Below, piece by piece: positions 51,041-58,641 of a stretch of 64,000 nt of DNA. A model generated the notes under the pieces. The model did not search any database. It saw only the letters and a list, made by a program, of their open reading frames with translations, and had not been told where the DNA came from. How positions within the stretch are numbered: the stretch's first letter is position 1; each line of letters begins with the position of its first letter. The DNA is taken from positions 1-64,000 of the forward strand of contig NZ_JAHPIV010000015.1 in the NCBI RefSeq assembly GCF_019039105.1, read 5' to 3'. The translations under genes were made by a program, and so were the position numbers. The stretch comes from Desertibacillus haloalkaliphilus. GTDB lineage: Bacteria > Bacillota > Bacilli > Bacillales > KJ1-10-99.

Positions 51041-52129
51041 TTAAAAAGGCTTGTATTGATCTAGCTCATATAAAGAAAGATCAGGCTGCTTTTTCGTTTG
51101 GTTGTACTCATCAACGTAGGCATTAATACGCTCTTCGCGTGTAGTAGACGCTTTGAAAATCGTTTTAATCCGATCTCGCATGGTTGTTCGGAAGTAAGCA
51201 CCAATTGATTTCATTTTAAATGTTGGAACTTCCTTATACTGCTTCTCGATGTTCTGAAGTGAATCGATAAACACATCTCTGATAATGCGACTACTCTTCT
51301 TTTCATTTAAGAAGGCTACTTTTCGGATAACCTCTTGTCGGAATGCAACTAATACATCCCTCGTATCTTTTTTCTTATGGGGAACTTTTATAGCATCTAA
51401 AAATTGAGTGAGCGATTCCCCATACTTTGCCATCATTTGGCGAACACTGAAATCCTCTACATCAATTAGGTATTCCGTTCTTAGTTTAAAATCATACTTA
51501 GCTACACGGACTTGATTTCCACGTACTTCTTTGCCTACTTCTTCAATATGAAAAATTGGTTGTAATACATCTATCATTTCACGAACAGCCTTCGCTTCAC
51601 GTTTGTATAACTTCTCTTTTAATGTCCCCATTGTATAACGAAGAACATTTTGATCCTTATTTTTGTTTCGTGAAACCATGACTCGAAAACGATCGAGCAG
51701 ATTAAGCATGAAAATGATACCTCGCACATTGTTGCTAGGAACAAATCTAGCGAATACATTTGAGTCTAAAATTGCACGAGGTACTCTGAAGTAGTTAAAC
51801 TTCGTTTCAGACGAGTTTAACTCTTCATATTCGCAAATACGATAGTACGGCATGTCATTTATAATGATCTCCTCCACAAAATGACAGCGTTCAAGCCATT
51901 TTAAGCCGCTATAAAGGGTATGGTAGGAGACTCCTAATACTGATGACCACTCGGAAAGAGAGTATTCGCGTAACACGCCTTTGCTATCAGCTTCTGAAAG
52001 CATGGTTAAGAAAACTGTCCAAGCCGACGAGGGAAGGTCGCACTGCTTTAAACGTTTATAATGCTGCACAAAAAAGCGAAATCCGTCCATTTTAAATGTA
52101 GCTTTATGTAATCTAATTCCTGGATTCAT
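51041..52129 (-). CDS. plasmid replication-type protein (Rep-like 2)
   Basis: A 362-residue basic protein with a winged helix near the N-terminus (LREYSLSEWSSVLGVSYHTL then SGLKWLERCHFVEEI) and a second mixed domain after about residue 110 (FNYFRVPRAILDSNVFARF). The C-terminal 90 residues are helical and basic. It resembles Bacillus plasmid replication proteins in layout; I cannot assign a Rep family. A 737-bp gap with two predicted small RNAs and short direct repeats lies upstream, the expected layout of a copy-number control region. Confidence 0.65.
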   Translation of the reverse strand: MNPGIRLHKATFKMDGFRFFVQHYKRLKQCDLPSSAWTVFLTMLSEADSKGVLREYSLSEWSSVLGVSYHTLYSGLKWLERCHFVEEIIINDMPYYRICEYEELNSSETKFNYFRVPRAILDSNVFARFVPSNNVRGIIFMLNLLDRFRVMVSRNKNKDQNVLRYTMGTLKEKLYKREAKAVREMIDVLQPIFHIEEVGKEVRGNQVRVAKYDFKLRTEYLIDVEDFSVRQMMAKYGESLTQFLDAIKVPHKKKDTRDVLVAFRQEVIRKVAFLNEKKSSRIIRDVFIDSLQNIEKQYKEVPTFKMKSIGAYFRTTMRDRIKTIFKASTTREERINAYVDEYNQTKKQPDLSLYELDQYKPF

Positions 52130-52186
52130 ACGACATTCCCTCCTGTCTTAAATTATTAAAGAAATGAAAATAAGTCGATTGTATAG

Positions 52187-52215
52187 TTGCGATTTTAGTG
52201 AAAACAATCTATAAT
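52187..52215 (+). promoter_or_regulatory. promoter for the three-hairpin RNA
   Basis: TTGCGA (52187-52192), 17-bp spacer, perfect TATAAT (52210-52215), directed away from the Rep-like 2 gene. Confidence 0.6.
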
Positions 52216-52221
52216 AATAAC

Positions 52222-52482
52222 TAAATAAGGCAATACTAAAGACGCTTTCGAACAATAAATTTTTTTCGAAAGTTATTTTTTATTTGGTTGTTAGTTTTCA
52301 TTTAGTTTTGGGCTAGTTTTTGTGTTAGTTTTTTGGTTTTGTTTTTTGATTTAAAAACTATTATCCTTGATATAAGATTTGGTAGATCTTATATCAAATG
52401 TCCAACAAAATTGGTAGTTTTGTCGGGCAATTTTTTTGAAATCTCAAAGTTGGTCGTTGGTAGCGATCAACTTTTTTTATTG
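52222..52482 (+). ncRNA. predicted RNA with three hairpins sharing loop TTGGTAG
   Basis: From the promoter at 52187 a transcript of about 260 nt would contain a U-rich leader with four TTAGTTTT-type direct repeats (52288-52335), then three hairpins. H1 (52367-52397) has a 12-bp perfect stem. H2 (52401-52427) has about 9 bp with one A-C mismatch and is followed by T7. H3 (52448-52472) has a stem AGTTGGTCG/CGATCAACT with one G-U and is followed by T7 as terminator. All three have exactly the 7-nt apical loop TTGGTAG, beginning with a YUNR (UUGG) U-turn motif typical of antisense RNA loops. The loop in the 6.2-kb RNA is its exact complement. No protein is encoded. Confidence 0.6.
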
Positions 52483-52662
52483 TGTCGGTTGTGAAAATTC
52501 AAAATAAAAAACGCATCACTGTAGAAGGCGTGTGCGTCAAATAAAGGTAGATGGATACACTTATCCCTAAAGAGGATATAGTTATCCCGAACCCTTTCGA
52601 CACAATAATATCTTATCATATATTCAATGATTTGGTAAATATACTATTTATTAAAATACTAG

Positions 52663-52691
52663 TTGACTAAGGTATACGATGAGGTTATAAT
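52663..52691 (+). promoter_or_regulatory. promoter for a ~75-nt small RNA
   Basis: TTGACT (52663-52668), 17-bp spacer, TATAAT (52686-52691); a near-consensus promoter with no gene following in the same direction. Confidence 0.6.
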
Positions 52692-52697
52692 TAAATT

Positions 52698-52772
52698 AAC
52701 TTAATAAAAACCCTTGTCGACACACAAGAGTTTTCGGATTCCCCTTCATCTATTGATGAGGGGGATTTTATT
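52698..52772 (+). ncRNA. predicted ~75-nt small RNA
   Basis: Two hairpins follow the promoter: AAAAC-c-CTTGT with ACAAG-a-GTTTT (52707-52734), loop CGACAC, and CCCCTTCATC with GATGAGGGG (52741-52763) ending in ATTTTATTG as terminator. There is no open frame. It lies between the Rep-like 2 control region and a small-protein operon; role unknown, possibly copy control or antitoxin RNA. Confidence 0.5.
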
Positions 52773-52867
52773 GTTTTAGGAAAGACATTAGTCAGCTTGA
52801 CCCTTTAGGGGAGTGAATCTCAAGTACAGTTCAATCAATAAAATGTGCTCCTACAAACATAGGAGCA

Positions 52868-53125
52868 CTAAGTGACTGCTAAAAATATTATGAAAGCAAT
52901 GCTGCAAGCTACTAAGACATCTACCACGTTAAATCGCTCTCTTGTTCTTCTTTCCAATACATGATCCCTTCCTTTTACTGGAACCCATTCAACAATTTCA
53001 CCAGATTCATTGGATGGTGAGTCTGATTCCTCCTTGATTTCTAAACCTGAGTCTTTCTCCTTTGTTATTTTCTCTAGCCGCTTTAACAATTGTTTTACTT
53101 GTTCGATCTCCTTTTGGTTTGACAT
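52868..53125 (-). CDS. small tail-anchored membrane protein
   Basis: An 85-residue protein: charged coiled-coil-like N-terminus (EIEQVKQLLKRLEKITKEKD), an acidic linker, and one C-terminal transmembrane helix (VLVACSIAFIIFLAVT) at the very end. It overlaps the C-terminal third of the upstream gene in another frame (53007-53125); its GGAGGG-type ribosome site lies inside that gene. Not recognised. Confidence 0.6.
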   Translation of the reverse strand: MSNQKEIEQVKQLLKRLEKITKEKDSGLEIKEESDSPSNESGEIVEWVPVKGRDHVLERRTRERFNVVDVLVACSIAFIIFLAVT

Positions 53126-53381
53126 GATTCACGTCCCTCCCTTCACCTCTATCCGACAGTTCTAACCATAGTTCATGCTGAGTGGGTCCCCATAAAGGAA
53201 GGGGAAGAGGGACGTCTTTCTTTTGGTAGCTTTTTAATAGTTGTTGAAACTCCTCTGACAGTGCTGCAGTGAATAATGCTACTCTAATAATTTGGTTACG
53301 GTCTAAAGTAGTACTATGAAAAAGTGTATTTACATAATCGCGATAAACCTCTGAATATCTAACCGTTGGACGATAAACCAT
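53007..53381 (-). CDS. MVYRP-family plasmid protein of unknown function
   Basis: A 124-residue protein whose first ~80 residues (MVYRPTVRYSEVYRDYVNTL, helix NQIIRVALFTAALSEEFQQLL, then PLPLPLWGPTQHELWLELSD) look like a folded domain. The basic tail overlaps the next gene. Its start lies 3 nt after the stop of the 37-residue gene. A 30-residue truncated copy is at 49625-49717. The function is not known to me. Confidence 0.6.
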   Translation of the reverse strand: MVYRPTVRYSEVYRDYVNTLFHSTTLDRNQIIRVALFTAALSEEFQQLLKSYQKKDVPLPLPLWGPTQHELWLELSDRGEGRDVNHVKPKGDRTSKTIVKAARENNKGERLRFRNQGGIRLTIQ

Positions 53382-53384
53382 TAG

Positions 53385-53498
53385 TTAGACATCACCCCCC
53401 TTCCTTTTAAGAATCATATCTTCAAGCATTCTCCTACCTTCTGACGTCAGGTAGACGTCCTTACTTGTTAGTAGATAGATAGCTAATTCTTTTGTCAT
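53385..53498 (-). CDS. 37-residue small protein, cassette copy 2
   Basis: MTKELAIYLLTSKDVYLTSE followed by GRRMLEDMILKRKGGDV. Paralogue of the 39-residue gene at 49717-49836. GGGGGG ribosome site. First gene of a three-gene leftward unit facing the XRE copy 2 gene. Confidence 0.65.
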   Translation of the reverse strand: MTKELAIYLLTSKDVYLTSEGRRMLEDMILKRKGGDV

Positions 53499-53521
53499 AA
53501 CGGATTCCCCCCCTAGTTATT

Positions 53522-53573
53522 GACGTCTGTCCGACGTCTAATAAATGATATGGAATACTGCTTGTCCACTATT
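53522..53573. promoter_or_regulatory. conserved regulatory region of XRE cassette 2
   Basis: Two GACGTC sites (53522 and 53533), then TAAATGATATGGA and TGCTTGTCCACTATT (53559-53573), matching the layout at 49878-49920. Confidence 0.5.
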
Positions 53574-53652
53574 ACAAATTAATTTAGATTCAATTGAATA
53601 AAATTTGGATTCGTGGACAAACTGGTTAAAAAACTTAAGGAGGATTAGGGAG

Positions 53653-53877
53653 ATGTGGGGAATCGGAAAGCCACGAAGTCGGTTAGGGAAGTGGATTGAT
53701 AAAAAAGGTCTAGAGCAAAAGGATTTAGCTAAAGCTTCTAAAGTGAGTCAGAATACGATATCAAAAGTTTGCAATGATAAGGATTACATACCTGGTCCAT
53801 CAACAATGAGAAAAATATTAAATGCTATAAGAAAAATTGACCCGAATAAGAAAATGAGTGACTTTTGGGATATGTAA
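53653..53877 (+). CDS. XRE-family regulator, cassette copy 2
   Basis: A 74-residue XRE protein (WGIGKPRSRLGKWIDKKG, then QKDLAKASKVSQNTISKVCN, ending KMSDFWDM). It parallels copy 1 along its full length. ATG 53653 follows AAGGAGG; the longer frame from 53605 is rejected. Confidence 0.82.
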   Translation: MWGIGKPRSRLGKWIDKKGLEQKDLAKASKVSQNTISKVCNDKDYIPGPSTMRKILNAIRKIDPNKKMSDFWDM

Positions 53878-53948
53878 AGATTCGCTCGGTCAGAATCGTT
53901 GCGTTAGGTGATAAACCCTAGAAATCCATTTATAGTTTTGTCATTAAG

Positions 53949-53983
53949 TAACAAGCACAGCCCCCATGTAGCTGTGCTTGTTA
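53949..53983. terminator. strong hairpin between XRE copy 2 and an XRE remnant
   Basis: 13-bp perfect stem TAACAAGCACAGC / GCTGTGCTTGTTA with a 9-nt loop, between convergent genes. No T-run. Confidence 0.55.
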
Positions 53984-53984
53984 C

Positions 53985-54182
53985 TTATGAATGTTCCTTC
54001 TCTTGCCCCGATCTGTAATGAATATAATCGATATATTTCTTAATATCCTCAATATCCTCGTCACTCAAGCCTTTTTTGTTATAGTAACCGATGGTTGGAT
54101 CAGGACGGTCGTTGTTACGTCCAAGAAGGTAATCCGTTGACACATAAAATGCATCAGCAAGGATTATGAGGTTAGGTAGGGT
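53985..54182 (-). pseudogene. 5'-truncated XRE/Cro-CI repressor remnant
   Basis: An open frame encodes LPNLIILADAFYVSTDYLLG, then RNNDRPDPTIGYYNKKGLSD and an acidic helix. This is the C-terminal half of a Cro/CI-type regulator whose N-terminal helix-turn-helix is missing; a TAG lies directly upstream in frame. Bases 54183-54388 hold no gene. Confidence 0.65.
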
Positions 54183-54388
54183 CTAGGGTGCTAATGGTAC
54201 TTAAAGCCAAAGTATGTATTATGTTATTAGTTAACAGGCATACTTTGTTTTTTTACTTTCTGCAACTCGATTTTTTGTAACTCCTTTGGATTCACTCCCT
54301 ATATGTGAAGTTAAAAATTGTCTGCGTACCATTATTCTTATTTACTTTCTTTATCTACGTCTCGTCATGATGTAGATTGTATCCTACA

Positions 54389-55492
54389 TTATCTTTTCCT
54401 ACGTTTACCTAATTGTTCGGCAGCCTTTCGCGCTTTTTCTCTGCTAGTATTTATATAGAGTAATGACGTCTCAGGTGAAGTATGTCCTAGTTGTGTCATA
54501 ACCAATGGAATATCACCCGTTTGTTCAGCTAGATTGGTAGCATACGTATGACGAAGTTTATGGGCTGACATCCGTTTATCATAGGATTCGGTATACTTCT
54601 CAACGATCTTTTGAATAGCACGATTTGAGAGGGGAGAGTAACCATTTTTCCCTTTTGTAACAAAAACATAAGCATTTGGATCATCATCAGCTTGATAACG
54701 CTCACTTCGAATAGCAAGATAGGCATCTAGATCATTTAAAGATTCCGGGGTTACGGCAACGGAATCTTTTTTATTCCCTTTACGGATCACACTAATTTCA
54801 CCGCCTTTAACATCGATATCCCCGATCTTTAAGTTTGATAACTCATTTAGCCGGATACCTGAGCCTAAAAATAAAGAGAGAATGGTGAAATCACGCTCTT
54901 TATCACGTTTGTAATATCTTAATTGACCTTTAGAAAGGGTATTTTCATATTCATGTTGAACGTAATGAAGGAAATCGTTGTCTGCGTTGTCTATAAAGAT
55001 TTTATCTGTGATGTTTTTTGCACGTTCGTTTAGGGTTTCTGATACTTTTTTCACTTGGATTTTTTGCATCACATTTCGATGAAAGTAAGGTTCATGATGT
55101 TCATTTTCCGCTTCAACGGTTAAATACTTAAAAAGGCTGCGTAGAGCTGATTTCATTCGATTAACCGTACGTTCTTGGACTTTTTTCTGTTCATTGGTTT
55201 TCCGAGAAACGATATATTTCTTTCGTAACATCGTCTTAAAGAACGATTCAGCATCCTTTAATGATAGAGTAGCAAGTACATCAACCGGTATATCCTTTAT
55301 CTGTTTTGCATCTGTTAAACCTTCAGAAATCAACCAGTTAAAAAACTCTTGATAATCTCTAGCATAACTAAAAAGGGTGAGGGGGGACCTATAATCTAAC
55401 CTTGAATCCAGAAACTCAACAACATACGGGGGCATGATGTTCATTAGATTGATTAATCGCTGTTCATAATATTCATGTTGTTTTGATGACAT
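54389..55492 (-). CDS. xerS: XerS-like tyrosine recombinase
   Basis: A 367-residue tyrosine recombinase close to XerS, the single-protein Xer of streptococci and relatives. It has an N-terminal SAM-like domain; catalytic Arg in GSGIRLNELSNL, Lys in RKGNKKDS, HKLRHTYATNL, LGHTSPETSLLYI (His and nucleophilic Tyr). It would resolve plasmid multimers or integrate DNA. A candidate target with inverted TTCGTA/TACGAA arms (55524-55547) lies just upstream of the gene. Confidence 0.85.
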   Translation of the reverse strand: MSSKQHEYYEQRLINLMNIMPPYVVEFLDSRLDYRSPLTLFSYARDYQEFFNWLISEGLTDAKQIKDIPVDVLATLSLKDAESFFKTMLRKKYIVSRKTNEQKKVQERTVNRMKSALRSLFKYLTVEAENEHHEPYFHRNVMQKIQVKKVSETLNERAKNITDKIFIDNADNDFLHYVQHEYENTLSKGQLRYYKRDKERDFTILSLFLGSGIRLNELSNLKIGDIDVKGGEISVIRKGNKKDSVAVTPESLNDLDAYLAIRSERYQADDDPNAYVFVTKGKNGYSPLSNRAIQKIVEKYTESYDKRMSAHKLRHTYATNLAEQTGDIPLVMTQLGHTSPETSLLYINTSREKARKAAEQLGKRRKR

Positions 55493-55518
55493 ATAATGAC
55501 CTCCGTGATTTATTGTCC

Positions 55519-55547
55519 TATTTTTCGTATAATGTAATTTTTACGAA
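55519..55547. repeat. candidate Xer-type site upstream of xerS-like gene
   Basis: TTCGTA, 12-nt spacer, TACGAA (55524-55547). The 15-mer TATTTTTCGTATAAT (55519-55533) recurs inverted at 56951-56965 beyond the HipA-like pair, so these may be recombinase half-sites bounding that module. Confidence 0.4.
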
Positions 55548-55607
55548 CCAATGTTCGTTAGTTGAACTGAAAACTAGTATCGCTGACAAGGAAAATCATA
55601 TTGTTGA

Positions 55608-55994
55608 TTAGTCCGTTTGGTCAGGATAGAAAAGAGATTTGCGTAGAGTCACATCACGATGACGCAATGTTTCACCTTTAAAACGCAACCAAATTTCATC
55701 GTCAGCCATTACACCATGAGTTTTCCGAACAATGGCCCAACGATTGTAACTGTTTAACCCAAGAGCAGCTAATAATTCATCCGCGTTGGCTCTTGTTTTA
55801 GGAAATACACGCCACTTTAGCCATTTTTCTAACTCATCTTTCGTAATATATCCCTCTGGATTAGGTGAAAATTGTTTATTGAACCCTTTAATATAGTTAA
55901 TCACGTAGGGATTATCACTGCCATTTGGCTTTAAATCAACACGTGCAATAACGTCATCAAATAGCATGACATCAAATTTCATATAGTCAATCAT
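55608..55994 (-). CDS. small partner protein of the HipA-like kinase
   Basis: A 128-residue protein (FDVMLFDDVIARVDLKPNG; WLKWRVFPKTRANADELLAAL; ending RDVTLRKSLFYPDQTD). It follows the HipA-like gene and its upstream frame overlaps that gene's end. ATG 55994 with GAAGGTG is preferred over 56015. By position it resembles the small subunit found beside short HipT-type kinases, though order differs from hipBST. Not otherwise recognised. Confidence 0.6.
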   Translation of the reverse strand: MIDYMKFDVMLFDDVIARVDLKPNGSDNPYVINYIKGFNKQFSPNPEGYITKDELEKWLKWRVFPKTRANADELLAALGLNSYNRWAIVRKTHGVMADDEIWLRFKGETLRHRDVTLRKSLFYPDQTD

Positions 55995-56007
55995 GAAAAC
56001 ACCTTCT

Positions 56008-56724
56008 TTAATCAATGATTAATCGTTGCAAATGAACATCGCGTAATTGTGATAAGACAACATCTTTCGCTCTACCTAAATCGTAGGGAACGTCTTCTAA
56101 ATCTTTAAGAAGTGCCGATCGCTTAATAAAAGGCTCCCCTTGATATAAATCAAGTTGCTTTGTAAAAGAAGAATTGAAAGGCTTTGATTTTACTTTTCTT
56201 TTTAAAATGCTCATAGGTTTGTTAAGAGGGTAATCTTTTATGTCCGATAATAAACTTAACCCATGATCAAATATTGGAGCCAACTGCCAAGTTTCCTTTA
56301 AAGGGTCAAATAGCAACAGAATGTTATTCGTATGGCGATCTTCATTTAAAATAAATGCATCAAAAGCTAACATTTGTGCCACCTGATGAGAAACATTTAC
56401 CCCCGTGAAATCGTGTATTTTATCCATAATGGCGTTAAATTTATCAGCTGTGGAGTAGCGTACATTGGTTAAAATTTCATCCGTTGTTTCAAAATGTGCT
56501 TCAAATAAGCGTTCAAGAGTGACTTCTTGTAAAGAACCACGGAAATCTTTTGAATAGCAGCCTTCTGTCCAAGTACCATCATGCTTTTCAATCAAACAAG
56601 GTGTGTAAGATACAAAAGAATTCTTTGGTAACGTTGAATTCTTTAAAATAAGAAAAGACACATATTCGGCCATATTTTCGTATCCACGCGTATTCTCTTT
56701 AATCCATTTATTATTGACTACCAT
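56008..56724 (-). CDS. short HipA/HipT-like kinase
   Basis: A 238-residue protein with the HipA C-terminal kinase core: catalytic loop LAFDAFILNEDRHTNNILLLF and the metal motif LAPIFDHGLSLL. The N-terminal subdomain 1 of long HipA (about 440 aa) is missing, so it is a HipT/CtkA-type kinase. It probably belongs to a toxin-antitoxin module with the 128-residue partner. No HipB-type XRE antitoxin gene is seen next to it; a possible 29-residue frame (56718-56807, TTG start) precedes it. Confidence 0.7.
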   Translation of the reverse strand: MVVNNKWIKENTRGYENMAEYVSFLILKNSTLPKNSFVSYTPCLIEKHDGTWTEGCYSKDFRGSLQEVTLERLFEAHFETTDEILTNVRYSTADKFNAIMDKIHDFTGVNVSHQVAQMLAFDAFILNEDRHTNNILLLFDPLKETWQLAPIFDHGLSLLSDIKDYPLNKPMSILKRKVKSKPFNSSFTKQLDLYQGEPFIKRSALLKDLEDVPYDLGRAKDVVLSQLRDVHLQRLIID

Positions 56725-57293
56725 TTAGATTGGTCACCTTTACTTGATGTACTAACGATAGCCTTAGCATCTTGGGGGATTTGTATTTTTTCGATTTGTC
56801 CTTCCAAACTCCTCACCTCATTGACAAGATCAATATTAGAAAGTTATTTATTAAAAAAAGCAACCTTTTATTTTTAAAAGCACTAGTCTTCAGTATTTTA
56901 GCTGCTTTTATTGTATCATATATTAAATAACTATTATTCATAAAATAAGTATTATACGAAAAATACTTACACTGTTCATGATAAATCAATAGTCTGCTGA
57001 CAGTTATTGTTGAGAATTCACTCCCACCCTATCTCAGAGCCATGACCTTCTTTCATTTTTAAAGTAGGTACGACTTTATTCATTAAGTGTATCCTAGTTT
57101 GATTAAAAGCTTTTCTTCAACACTTATAAACTAGCCCATAATAAAACCAACACTTTGAAAGAGATTGATCAGAATGTTGGTTTTCTTTTTATTACAGGGT
57201 CTTATAGAGATTGATATTTTTAATGTATTGTTTCATTAAACGCTCCCATTAATTTAAGTACATTGCTTCATAAATACCTTATTAAATTAATAA
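56725..57293. other. intergenic gap with a possible tiny ORF
   Basis: Leftward TTG frame at 56718-56807 with GAGGTGAGGAG upstream encodes a 29-residue peptide (EGQIEKIQIPQDAKAIVSTS...), coupled to the HipA-like start. The inverted 15-mer lies at 56951-56965. A hairpin-like repeat (AACCAACACT / GTTGGTTTT) near 57150-57190 may be the Lrp gene's terminator. Otherwise nothing is seen. Confidence 0.35.
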
Positions 57294-57704
57294 CTAGCTA
57301 TCAATAACAATGGATAATTTATAGTTGGCGTACTCGTTTAATTCCTCTAAAAATTGATTCATCCGTTCATTGGATGGAAACTTACATTCTAGAAGATAAC
57401 AACCATCTCCACTGATCTTATAGTTACGAACAAGATATTGTTCCTGCATTTTAACGAATGATAAATATGGCTGATGGTTAGTACTTTGTATAATAATCGT
57501 TAGAAAAGCATGTATATAAAATCCCAATTTAACTTGGTTAACTTTAATGGAATAACCCTCAATAACTCCTTGATCCTCTAATTTCGCCACTCTAGTTGAA
57601 ACAGCTGGCCCAGTCAAATGAACTTTCTCACCTAATTCTTTCATCGTGAGCCGACTGTTCTTGGATAGTTCATGTAAGATCTTTCTGTCCGTGTTATCTA
57701 ACAT
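57294..57704 (-). CDS. Lrp/AsnC-family regulator
   Basis: A 136-residue Lrp-type protein: N-terminal helix-turn-helix (ILHELSKNSRLTMKELGEKVHLTGPAVSTRVAKLEDQGVI) and a C-terminal RAM domain. Divergent from the MBL gene by 130 bp, so it probably controls the MBL-SnoaL unit in response to a small metabolite. Confidence 0.88.
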   Translation of the reverse strand: MLDNTDRKILHELSKNSRLTMKELGEKVHLTGPAVSTRVAKLEDQGVIEGYSIKVNQVKLGFYIHAFLTIIIQSTNHQPYLSFVKMQEQYLVRNYKISGDGCYLLECKFPSNERMNQFLEELNEYANYKLSIVIDS

Positions 57705-57834
57705 TTTCTTTAACTCCTTTCATTAATAAAGTCAAAAGGAAAAAAGACTTTATTTAACCTGTGTATCAGTTAATGGGTCATAGTTTAGAATATACATTGT
57801 ACTAAGGAATTTTTAAAGAAACGGAGTTTTAAAT

Positions 57835-58614
57835 ATGAATATACAGCTAATTCGAAATGCGACAATGGTCGTTGAATACGCAGGGAAAAAGTTTTTAATC
57901 GATCCAATGTTAGCCGAAAAAGGGACTTTGCCTGCTTTTGGACCTGCAGTGGGCTTACCTGAAGCACCAAGACAAGATGAGAACAATCCTTTGATAAGCT
58001 TGCCTACATCCATTGAAAATATTATTCAAGATATTGATGCGGTCACCGTCACTCATCTACATCCTGATCACTGGGATAAGGCAGCTATAGAAGCATTGCC
58101 AAAAGACATTAAACTATTTTCCCAAAATGAAGAAGATGCGACAGAAATACGCAACGTAGGTTTCCAAAATGTCGAGGTTTTACAAGAGGATACCGTTTTT
58201 AAAGATATCCAACTGATTAAAACAAAAGGCGAGCATGGCAGAGGCGAAATCTTAAAAGCAGCTGGTCAAGTGTGTGGGGTTGTTTTTAAACACTCATCGG
58301 AGAAAACATTATATGCTGCTGGAGATACGGTTTGGTATGATGCCGTTCAGGAAGTAATTAGCACACATAAGCCTGAAATTATTGTCGTAAATGCTGGAGA
58401 TAATCAATTCTTAGTAGGTGGTTCTTTAGTAATGGGGAAAGAAGATGTATATGAAGTGTACAAGGCTACTCCTGATGCAAAAATTATTGCCGTTCACATG
58501 GAAGCTGTGAATCATTGGACATTATCACGAGAAGAATTAAAAGGCTTTGCTAACGAAAAAGGGATCTCCTCTAATATTTTAGTTCCGGATGACGGTGAGT
58601 CTTACAAATTTTAA
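57835..58614 (+). CDS. MBL-fold metallohydrolase, UlaG-like
   Basis: A 259-residue metallo-beta-lactamase-fold protein with YAGKKFLIDPMLAEKG, metal motif VTHLHPDHWDKAA and AGDTVWYD, matching the UlaG/lactonase-like subgroup. Substrate unknown. It is followed after 27 bp by a SnoaL-like frame with an unusual start. Confidence 0.83.
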   Translation: MNIQLIRNATMVVEYAGKKFLIDPMLAEKGTLPAFGPAVGLPEAPRQDENNPLISLPTSIENIIQDIDAVTVTHLHPDHWDKAAIEALPKDIKLFSQNEEDATEIRNVGFQNVEVLQEDTVFKDIQLIKTKGEHGRGEILKAAGQVCGVVFKHSSEKTLYAAGDTVWYDAVQEVISTHKPEIIVVNAGDNQFLVGGSLVMGKEDVYEVYKATPDAKIIAVHMEAVNHWTLSREELKGFANEKGISSNILVPDDGESYKF

Positions 58615-58641
58615 GAGAAGAGCCATAAAGGAGCGATTATT

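Noticed and set aside
53605-53652. 16-codon N-terminal extension of XRE copy 2
   Set aside because: The paralogue starts at the equivalent of 53653, where AAGGAGG is well placed.
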